Shown piece after piece: positions 51,510-60,500 of a DNA stretch of 64,000 nt. The notes below the pieces were generated by a model. The model was not told the DNA's origin, made no database searches, and worked only from the letters and a program-made list of their open reading frames with translations. Positions within the stretch are counted from its first letter, which is position 1, and the number at the start of each line of letters is the position of its first letter. This DNA is from Zelonia costaricensis (taxonomy: Eukaryota > Euglenozoa > Kinetoplastea > Trypanosomatida > Trypanosomatidae): positions 1-64,000 of the forward strand of contig JASAOO010003561.1 of the NCBI GenBank assembly GCA_030849075.1, given 5' to 3'. Both the position numbers and the translations under genes were made by a program.

Positions 51510-54377
51510 ATGTTGTCCGTCTCGCCAGCCGCCACCGCTGACTTGGCGTACGGCCCGGCAGCAACGGCATCGCTCGGCAGCGGCAACGGCAGCGCGCCTG
51601 GCACGGGCCGCGCCGGGCAGCGTCCGCTGCTCTCTGTTGCCGTGCCCTCCACGGACGGCGAAACCATCGGCGCTCTTGTGGCGGCGCAGTCGACGCTGCC
51701 ACCCGTGCCGCCGCAGCCAGCGCAGGACGTCACCGCCCCGCCTCCGGCAAAGCCTGTGCCGTCGCCACGAACAAGCGGCACCTCGCTGACGACCCCGGCG
51801 AAGGATGCGCCGCCTTCACCGGCAGACGGGGAGCCCACCGTCGCCCGGACCGGCACCGCCGCCGCAGCCACCGCAAAGGCGCCCGCGGTGTCGTCGCCTG
51901 CCCGGGCCTCCCCTTGTGTCCCACTGCTGCAGCTTCCCGTCCCACCGTGCACGGACGAGGTGACCCCTGTGCGCACGCTGTACAACCGCCTCTTCCGCGA
52001 GGCGCAGGAGCGGGAGCAGCGGCAGCAGCGCGCGCAGGAGAAGCGCCGTGCCGAGCAGCAGGAACGCGAGAAGGAGACGTGCACCTTCAAGCCACACGTG
52101 CTGGCGGGCCACACTGCCAATGCTGAGGCCGGCGCAGCGGTTTCGGGCACATCTGTGAACAGCTTGTCGCCGCCGCGCAGGAGGAGCAGCGCCGCCTCTC
52201 CGGACAAGAGCACCGCAGCGGCGGACGTATCCGGGGAGGCGGTGGCGTGCGAGCGACTCTACCGCAATGCCACGGAGCAGGCGGAGCGCCGGGAGCGCCG
52301 GCTGCAGGCGCTGCGTGACGCGCAGGAGGCGGAGTTTGCGGCGCAGTGCACGTTCCGCCCGTCTGTGTCCCCCGTACGAGGCGAGGGCCGGGCGGCGCGG
52401 AGTAGCAGCACCAACGGTGGCCACGCGTCAGGCGCGCAGGGCAGCGAGGCGCGGCAGCGGGGCTGTGGGAGCAGCACCCCAGCGCGCCCAATGCAGCAGG
52501 AGCAGCACCAGAACGGCAACGGCACGACTGGGGGCGCATCGCCGTCGCCGTCCACGCGGCACCGCACGCCGTCCCGGTCGTGGAGGGACTTTCTTGCGGC
52601 GCAGGAGGAGATGCAGTCGGTGCAGCAGCACCGCCTCGAGGAGCTGCGGCGCAAGGCGGAGGAGGAGAGGCGTCCGGGCCTCTACGCCGGCGTGCCGCGC
52701 TCCAAGGCCAGCCAGCACCTCCGCCGCTACCTTGAGAAGGAGAAGCAGTACAAGGGCCCCATCGAGGGCTGGTCCGCGCACTACGCCCACTACGTCACGA
52801 CACACCACCTCCCCGGGGCAGCCGCGCTGGATGCTCCACAGGAGAGCTCTGGCGGAAGCGGTGCAGAGCCGCAGGCGGCGACTCCGCCCTCACGCACCAC
52901 GCGGTCCCACAGCCACCAACGCAACACGGGCAACGGTGCCAACGCGAAACTCACGACGACCAAGACGAAGACGACGACGACGCGGGCGGCGAACGCAGCA
53001 GCTGCGGCGCCGGTGTTTGACCGGCTTTTCCGCGACAGCACCGAGCGGACGGCGGTGCGGGAGCTCATCCGGCTCATGCAGGAGCAGCGCGAGCACGCGG
53101 AGCTGTACAAACCCAACGCCACGCACGCCGATGTAGCGGCGACCTCGTCGCCCAACTCGGCCCGCACGCCGCGGACTGGGCAGCGTCAAGCCTCGGCCAG
53201 CTCGTCGCCCGCCACGGCACGCAGCACCCACGCGGCAACGGCTGCAGCCATCGCGCTTGCGGCCGGCGGCGAAGGTGGCAGTGGGGAGGGCTGCGACGCC
53301 GCTTCGCCGCCGGAGCCGCAGCCCCCCACCGCGCCGGCTGCGAGCGTGTTCGATGCTCTGCACGCGGAGCAGATGGAGCTGCAGCGGCGCCGCGAGCTGC
53401 GCCACCTGCAGGCGGAGAACGACGCCGAGACCTTCTCGTTCCGCCCTTCCGTCGACGCCCACAGTCGCACCCTCGTGGCGGAGCGGGCGCGGCGGCAGTC
53501 CGATGGACAGGCAGCGCAGGACACGGTGCGGGAGCGGCGGGCCCGGGCGGAAGCCGACGCGGCGGCAGCGGAGGCGGCACGGCGGGCGCAGGTGCACTTC
53601 AGCTACTCGACCTTCGCGCAGCGCCAGGCCGAGCGCGACCGGCGGCGGCAGGAGGAGCTGCTGATGGTGCTGTTGCAGGAGCGCCGCGACGACGTCGGCG
53701 AGTGCCGCTTCCGGCCAGCGCTGTCAGGGGTGACGGAGGGGATGCTGGACGGGCGCCGCACGTATGCGCAGATCATCGACAACCCCCACCTTGCCAACCA
53801 CATCGCTCCCCCATTCTCGGCGTTGGCGGGACGCGGCCCCAGTGCGGCGGCAGCTCCCAAGCCTGGGGCGGCCAACGGTTCCTCCGCGGCTGGGGCGGAG
53901 CGAGCTGCAACACGTTTCAAGGCGCTGTCGAGCAGCGCCCCTGAGCAGCCCTCACCGCAGCGCGTCGGCGCCACTGCCGCCGCCGCACCCACGCTGGAGG
54001 AGCTGGCGCACTCGGTGATCGACAGCGCCGACGCGTTCGCCACGATGCCCTCGGTGTCGCCGCCGGCGCAGGGCCGGGAGGCGCTTCTCGCGGATCTGGA
54101 GGGCAGCCAGCGCGGCGCTGCGCTTGCCGCCCACGCTGCGACCGTCTCGGAGCGCCAGGCACAGCGGCACGCGTCGCGCGATCCGTCGTCAAACTGGAGC
54201 AACCTGGCGTCTGCGTCGCGCGGGGTCGCTGAAGCGCCCCCGTTAGGTACGAGTGCCGTGAATGGAGAGGACGGCATCGGCACCGTGCGCGTGGCTGGCG
54301 CGGCCTCCTCCACGTACCTGCGTCAGCTCGAGTCGGAGCTGCAGGACGCGCTGCGTGACTGGTCGCAGTGCATCTAA
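51510..54377 (+). CDS. repeat protein with five degenerate F/Y-[KR]-P motifs
   Basis: 955 aa, no family recognised. Five repeats of about 35-40 residues start with an aromatic/Leu box (LYNRLF, LYRNAT, VFDRLF, VFDALH, YSTFAQ), run through a Glu/Arg/Gln-rich helix, and end in a Phe/Tyr-[KR]-Pro box: CTFKP (157-195), CTFRP (250-284), LYKP (502-535), SFRP (613-646) and CRFRP (699-736). Helices between the boxes look like single alpha-helices or coiled coils. The linkers are Ala/Ser/Thr/Pro-rich. A distinct block (about 380-432) contains RYLEKEKQYKGPIEGW. The pattern is reminiscent of microtubule- or axoneme-associated repeat proteins, which is inference. The frame opens upstream with TTG, so ATG 51510 is used. 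Confidence 0.85.
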   Translation: MLSVSPAATADLAYGPAATASLGSGNGSAPGTGRAGQRPLLSVAVPSTDGETIGALVAAQSTLPPVPPQPAQDVTAPPPAKPVPSPRTSGTSLTTPAKDAPPSPADGEPTVARTGTAAAATAKAPAVSSPARASPCVPLLQLPVPPCTDEVTPVRTLYNRLFREAQEREQRQQRAQEKRRAEQQEREKETCTFKPHVLAGHTANAEAGAAVSGTSVNSLSPPRRRSSAASPDKSTAAADVSGEAVACERLYRNATEQAERRERRLQALRDAQEAEFAAQCTFRPSVSPVRGEGRAARSSSTNGGHASGAQGSEARQRGCGSSTPARPMQQEQHQNGNGTTGGASPSPSTRHRTPSRSWRDFLAAQEEMQSVQQHRLEELRRKAEEERRPGLYAGVPRSKASQHLRRYLEKEKQYKGPIEGWSAHYAHYVTTHHLPGAAALDAPQESSGGSGAEPQAATPPSRTTRSHSHQRNTGNGANAKLTTTKTKTTTTRAANAAAAAPVFDRLFRDSTERTAVRELIRLMQEQREHAELYKPNATHADVAATSSPNSARTPRTGQRQASASSSPATARSTHAATAAAIALAAGGEGGSGEGCDAASPPEPQPPTAPAASVFDALHAEQMELQRRRELRHLQAENDAETFSFRPSVDAHSRTLVAERARRQSDGQAAQDTVRERRARAEADAAAAEAARRAQVHFSYSTFAQRQAERDRRRQEELLMVLLQERRDDVGECRFRPALSGVTEGMLDGRRTYAQIIDNPHLANHIAPPFSALAGRGPSAAAAPKPGAANGSSAAGAERAATRFKALSSSAPEQPSPQRVGATAAAAPTLEELAHSVIDSADAFATMPSVSPPAQGREALLADLEGSQRGAALAAHAATVSERQAQRHASRDPSSNWSNLASASRGVAEAPPLGTSAVNGEDGIGTVRVAGAASSTYLRQLESELQDALRDWSQCI

Positions 54378-55329
54378 GGGGGAAACAATGCAGCTGTTGC
54401 ACCGTCGACATTGTAGTGTCGCGTCCTCTGTCGAAACACAAAGAGGGAAGTGGGGAGTCAATGAGGAGTCATGGGTAAGACGCTGCTGGTGATAACGCCT
54501 GTTGTGCTTTTCACCTCTCTCCTTGGCACGTGTTCACGTGGATACGTGCCGTTTCGCGCTCGCGTCTCTCTTGTCGGCTTTGCGCTCGTGTGCATGACTG
54601 CCGCCACGCGGCCGTGGCGCCACCTTCCCCTCGCGTTAGCATGCACTACGGGACGTGAAGTCGATGAAGCTCACATACGTGCTCGTGCAGGAACGTCAAA
54701 GCACTGCTTGCCCACAGGTTGGCTCGGGTCTCGGGAGCACTGAAGGAGGGAACGCGCTGCGCTCCCTCCCTTCCCCTTCCCCCAGGCAAAAAGGACACCC
54801 TATGCAACCTCAACACACTCGCACACCCCCGATGCGAATGCAGATGCGCTACGCTACTTCGTGTGCATGTGTGTATGTGCGTGTAAGTGTGTGCTCTACT
54901 CGGACGGCCAGTAAGGCTGAAGATAAAACGGGATGACATCAGCTTTGCTTCACCGCCCACGTCTCTTGCTCGACCTCTCTCTCGCCTGCTGTCTGCTCCT
55001 CTTCTCTCCTCTGAGGGAAATACGCACAATCGGGGGCTACCGCGCAGGTGCGCACTGCCTGGCCACGCTGCACTTTCTACGCACCTGCTGAAACGCGAAA
55101 ATCACACCAAACGCACATCAGCGGGGGAGACGGAGAAGTGGACTTGTCAGCCGCACCACAACGCTGCCCCTCCCGTACCCGCTCGAGAAACGAAGAGACG
55201 TCAACCCTCCTGTTTGTGTGTGTCCTCGTGTCCGACCCTACGAGGCGCCATCGCCCCCTGCCACGCGTCGGCTCTGCACCTTCGACGCTTCTCCCGCATA
55301 TCTCACCTCCTCACGTACACGAGCCCGGG
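54378..55329 (+). other. intergenic region, no gene seen
   Basis: Purine-rich just after the stop, then mixed sequence. TG runs at about 54860-54895, C/T-rich tracts at 54958-55013. The frame of the next gene is open back to 55048 but starts with GTG; that portion has no GC-third bias. Confidence 0.6.
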
Positions 55330-56667
55330 ATGTCGGAGGGCCCCGCTAGCGCGGCCGCCAAGGCTGCCCCTGCCGCGCCGTCGGATGCGTGGCGGCGCAG
55401 GTCTACGAAGAGCTACGCGGTCCTCAGCTTTTTTATCTTCACCGTTGTGGTGGGCGTGCACTGGACCACGGTGAGCCGCGAGAACGCGGAGCTGCCGCTG
55501 GAGCGAGTGATTGCGGCGCTGCAGGGCAGCTGCATGGTGCCGGCCGATGTGGCCGCCGCTGCACTTACCTCCGCCGCACTGCCACCCGCGTTCTTCGGGC
55601 TGGCGGTGTGGGTGGACGCCGCAGCGCTGTTGCCGGGCGTGCACTCGACACTGGCGCTCCTGCAGGAGCGGCTCCCTGGCGAAGCGGCAGCGGCGGCGTC
55701 GATGACTGCCACGGCCGTGCCTCTGCCCTCTCACGCCCTCTTCTCCTTCGTCCGTCAGCAGTCTGCGACGCGGGACGAGGCGGTGGACGGGCTGGTCCGC
55801 GAGGCGGCCTCCCGCGCGCACCACACCTCCCCTGCGCACGTGCGCCGCACTCTCGAGCACCTGGCGAGTCAGCAGCAGCTGGGCCTCCCGGCACTGAAGC
55901 ATGCGTTCCTCCCCGAGGTGGGGCAAGAGGTGGAACTGCACGCGGTGTCGCTCTTCAGCGTGCCCGCCTCGGCGCTGCCGCAGGAGGCGGCATCGAGGGT
56001 GCAGTGCTTCGTTGCGGACGCGCGGCAGGCCTACTGCGTGCTCCCCGTAGAGGAGCCCTCCGCAAACACTACCGCAGTAGAGGAGGGGGCAGTTGATGCC
56101 CACGGTCTTGCTGCTGCGGCTGGGGCTGCGGCTGCGGAGCCCCGCTACGCGGCCGCCTCGCTCACGCCTGCCTCTTACCGACTCCGCGCGGCGTCGCTGG
56201 AAGCCGAGGTTCGCGCAGCGCTGCTCTCGGTCATGGCGAAGCAGTTCGGCCTGCCGTCCGTCAAGGCTGCCGACCTCTCGGCATGGCGCCGTGCGCGGGA
56301 GCAGCGCGGCTGCCTCTACGCCATCGCGTCCCTGCGGAGCACGCAGCGCTCCATCGCTGCGCACACGACCATGGTCGTGCCCCACAGCACGGAGCACATG
56401 CTCGCGGCGCTGGAGCACCACATCCACACCGGCTCCTTCCTCCGCGCCGCCCGCGCCGCGGACGACCTGCAGTTCCACCCGTCGCTGACACCGCAGCTGT
56501 ACATCCCGTGGGACCATTCGGTGATCTCGCAGCTGATCGTGCTGCTGCCCATGCTGTCGTGCACACTGCTGGCGATTCGCTTCGTTGTCGAAGAGCGGCG
56601 AGCGGACCGCGCCCGTGCGAAGGCCGCCGCCTCTGCCGCATCGCCGGATGAGAAGAAGAACCAGTGA
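55330..56667 (+). CDS. PIG-S-type subunit of the GPI transamidase
   Basis: 445 aa. The N-terminal membrane span (about 29-46) ends in VGVHWTTVSRENAELPLERV, like PIG-S, where W-x-TT-x-x-YRA-x-LP follows the first span. The C-terminus has SFLRAARAADDLQFHPSL, TPQLYIPWDHSV and then a second span (about 398-418), like the PIG-S run with A-x-x-A-x-x-x-FFDPSL...LYFP-D-x-x-x. A large lumenal domain lies between. PIG-S is part of the ER complex that attaches GPI anchors to proteins. T. brucei reportedly uses TTA1 and TTA2 in place of PIG-S and PIG-U, so this may be TTA1. The basic C-terminal tail would face the cytosol. Start chosen as the first ATG in the conserved part. Confidence 0.72.
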   Translation: MSEGPASAAAKAAPAAPSDAWRRRSTKSYAVLSFFIFTVVVGVHWTTVSRENAELPLERVIAALQGSCMVPADVAAAALTSAALPPAFFGLAVWVDAAALLPGVHSTLALLQERLPGEAAAAASMTATAVPLPSHALFSFVRQQSATRDEAVDGLVREAASRAHHTSPAHVRRTLEHLASQQQLGLPALKHAFLPEVGQEVELHAVSLFSVPASALPQEAASRVQCFVADARQAYCVLPVEEPSANTTAVEEGAVDAHGLAAAAGAAAAEPRYAAASLTPASYRLRAASLEAEVRAALLSVMAKQFGLPSVKAADLSAWRRAREQRGCLYAIASLRSTQRSIAAHTTMVVPHSTEHMLAALEHHIHTGSFLRAARAADDLQFHPSLTPQLYIPWDHSVISQLIVLLPMLSCTLLAIRFVVEERRADRARAKAAASAASPDEKKNQ

Positions 56668-57526
56668 AGCCGTGCGGGCGGAGGAGAAAGGGGGGAAGCG
56701 TGGCTCGCGTGTTGTCGTCTTCGCATGAAGCTTCTAGGATGTGTGACGCAGACTCAGCCCACGTCCGTGTGCGCTCATGTGTCTCCGCTTCAGTTTTGTG
56801 CGTCTTGCACGGTACCTCGATTTACGTCCACTTTCCAGGCATGTACGCGCGTGTGTTTGCCTCGGCACAGGAGGCACCAGTGTCTTGGCCAAGTCAACAC
56901 TGGGGCAAGGGCAGGACAAGAGAGCGAGAGCATCAAGAGCCGTGTTTCGGCCGCTCTTCAGCAGTATCACCTCTTGCTATGGGTGAGTGATGGAATGGGG
57001 TGGGGAGGGGGGAGGGGTGGAGGAGACGCAGCCAAAACTGTGGCGCGACGGCAGTGCAGGGTCTCACGCTCGTCGAGCTGTCTTCGACGTGCCTCACGCG
57101 CAGTCGCTGCATCCGGCTGCGTGCACAGCTCTCATCTCCCATATGGTGATGCCCCCGCTTCCACCCCACTCCCCCTTCCCGTTGTCCCGTTCAACCTCCG
57201 ACGTCACAACTTCTCCTCACACCCTCGCACATCACTTGCTCTGTACCATGCAGCCCCGGGGTGACCTTCTTTGAAACGTGCGTCTCCTCCCCTCGCGGCC
57301 GGCTTCGCTCCTGCAGCAACGTCACACAACGCCATAGCTGCCTCGCTGTTCTTCTTTCCGCATTCCTTCGCCTGCTTCGCAACTCGCTCAGACGCGCCCG
57401 CATCTACACGCTTCCCCCTCGCTCACCACTCTCTCACACACACACAGACACACAGACAGGCGACCTTACCCTCGTCCTTGCCCAGTACTTCAACGTGGTG
57501 CGCGCTCACTGCCCCACTCGCACGCG
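56668..57526 (+). other. intergenic region with splice acceptor
   Basis: G-rich patch at 56998-57020, then C/T tracts; interrupted (CA)n at 57435-57458; the tract at 57462-57483 with CCCAG (AG at 57484-57485) lies 41 nt before the ATG at 57527. No gene seen. Confidence 0.65.
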
Positions 57527-60500
57527 ATGGAGGGCGATGCGCGGGTGCAGCCCAAGGTGCAGGGCGGCGCCACCTCCGTGATCGCGCGGCTCCTGTCGCA
57601 GAAGCAGGGGCCGACGCAGCGCTTCTCGCGCATGTCCTCCGCCTTCGGCTCCGTCGGCAGCGGTGGCATGCCCAACTCCGAAGACGGCGACGATGAGCGC
57701 CGCACCGTGCCTGGTGTGGGTTCGCCGCAGCACAGCGGCAGCGTGCAGAGCGGGCCGCCCGGCGACGACGACGACACAGTTGGCGCCTCCGAGGCGGGCG
57801 TCGCGCCGACGTACCACCGCATCATGATCGACGGCGATGAGGGCGACAAGGACTACCTAAGGTGCGTCGGCGTCATGGCCCACATCATCCAGGGTCGGCA
57901 GCGGTACAAGGACATGGACCAAGGGCAGCTGGAGGTGCCGCTGACGGCCGAGGAGCTCGAGGAACGCTACCGGAGCGCGGCTGCCGCGTTGGCAGCCGCC
58001 GCTGCGCTGGCCGGCAGCGAGAACCCGTCGACCACCTCCACGCAGTCGCGCACCGACTCGGTGCCGAACCCGTCGCGATTCTCCACGACGACTGCCGGCG
58101 AGACAGCGGCGCGGCCGCCGCTGCCGCCCATTGCGCCGCCGGTTGACGCGACGGCGGCGATGGCGCAGCTGATGGGGCTCGACTTCCACCACGGCGTGTA
58201 CACGTTCGAGGGCATGCGCACCCGCGTCGTGCCGTGGGAGCAGTACGTGAGCGACATCCGCGCCGTCTACGGCGCCATCGAGAATGGCCCGTGCCTGTCC
58301 ACCGCCCGCATGCGCCTCACCTCCATTGCGGAGAAGTTCCGGCTGTACCTCCTGCTGAACCGCGACGTCGAGAGCGCGTGCGACGAGCTCTACCGCGACG
58401 GCGGCGTCTATGCGCCGTGCACGCGGGTGGACAACGGGGTGAACATGCACACCTCCGTCGTGGCCCCGGTGCTGCTGGAGTACATCGCGACGACGGCGCT
58501 GGAGCAGCCGCGCGCCGCGCTGTACGTCGACCTGCACACGCAGCAGGTCGTGACTCTCGCGGCGTACCTTGAGGCTGGTGGCATCCACAACCCGCGCGAG
58601 CTGACGGTGGAGGGCCTCGGCCTGCACCCCACGCTGTACCGCAACAAGTATCTGCCCTACGACCTCTTCCACGCGAAGCTGAACCCTGCCGGGGCGTTCG
58701 GCGCGACGCTGCTGCAGGCCCTGCTCTCCACCGACGGGCCGAGCCACGGCAACCTGTGCGGCGTGCTCCTCCGCGCTGAGCTGGAGCAGCGCGAGTACCA
58801 GAAGCAGCGCATGACGGCAACCGAGATGGCGCTCGAGGTGAGCGGCCACCACCCGGAGGAACTCGTGCGGCTCGCGGCGTGGGTGCGGCGGCAGGGTTTC
58901 AACAAGTTCTCGCGCAACCGGTGGGTGCTGTCGATCCAGCGGGAGCGGCACGCGACGAAGCACCTCGCGCCGAACCAGCTGCCGTCGCAGTGCGCCACCG
59001 TGGGCGACCAGCTGCGGCACATCTTCCATCCGCTTTTCATGGCGACCCTGTGCCCCAACGACCCGCAGTGGGCCGACGTGGCCCAGCTGCTGGGCAACAC
59101 CGGCGCCATCGGCATCCGCACCCGCGCCATTGTGCGCACGGAAAACTTCATCATGACGGCCCTGGACCCCGACACCGTGCCGTGCTGCGACGCGCCGCGC
59201 CTGCACGCGGCACACCGCCAGCACCAGCCGCACGGGTCGGCCGGTACCGCAGCGCTAGGCAACAGCGGCTGCAGCGACTACTATTTCTTCTACTACGTGT
59301 GGGCCAACTTGGCCGCGCTAAACGCGCTGCGGACGCGGCTCGGACTCAACACGCTGCTCTTCACCCCGTCCGTGAACGAGCAGGCGCCGGCGTACGACCA
59401 GCTCGTCTCCTCCTTCCTCCTTGGCGACGTGGTGCGGGATGTGAGCTCGCTGTCCAAGAGCTGGATCATGCAGTTCTTGTACCTGTACTGCCGCATCGGC
59501 ATCGTGCTCTGCCCGCTGCGCGACAACGCCCTCAGCACGGCGTACTTCGACAGCCCGTTTCTGAAGTTCTTCCGGCAGGGCATGCGCGTGTCGATCAGTA
59601 CGTCCGACCCGCTGTACTTCCATCACCACGAGTCGCAGCCGCTAATCGAGGAGTACGCGACGCTGAGCAAGCTGTGCTCGCTGACGCCGATGGACACGAT
59701 GGAGCTGGGCCGCAACAGCGTGCTCAACAGCAGCTTCCCAGCGGAGATGAAGCAGGCCTGGCTCGGCGAGCGGTTCGCGGCGCTGGGGGCGGAGGGCAAC
59801 GAAGTGCGGCGCTGCGGCGTGTGCGACTACCGACTGCAATTCCGCCACGAGACGCTGGCGCACGAGGAGGCGTTGCTGAACCGCCTGCTCGCCAAGGCCG
59901 GCATCAAGGCCCCGGGCGGCGGCGTCGGCGGCAGCGGGGACACCGACGGCGGCGCCCTCTCGCTGCACCTGATCCCGTACGCGCAGTCCGTGCTCGTCTC
60001 CGACCTCGTGCAGCAGTCGCGGCACTCGCGCCGCATCAACTACACGGACCAGCGCATCATGTACCCCCGCATCGACATCTACTACGGCGGCCACAGCTCC
60101 GGCACCGCGACGGACGCCGTGGCGGCGCTGCGGCAGGTCGTGAATCTGCGACGCAAGTACGTTGGCAAGGCCAACCACACCGCCGCCGGAGACGCCAATG
60201 TGCACGTCGAGGACGTCTTCAGCATGACGCACCGCTTCAACGAGGCGCAGTGGGAGTACAACACGTACTACGGCGTCTGCATCCTGTCGCAGCAGGGCCG
60301 CACCCCGTCCTGGCCCACCTTCCTCCCCACCGTCACGGAGTTCATTGGCGACATGTCCGTCATCCGGCAGGCGGTCAGCTCCGTCGCGCTGCAGCGGCTC
60401 GCGACGCACCGGCTGAACCTGCTCGAGCAGAAGTTCCTGCTGCACCTCTCCATGAACGTCTCCAACGAGGCCGGCAAGCGCGAGGAGAAGGAGTGGAACA

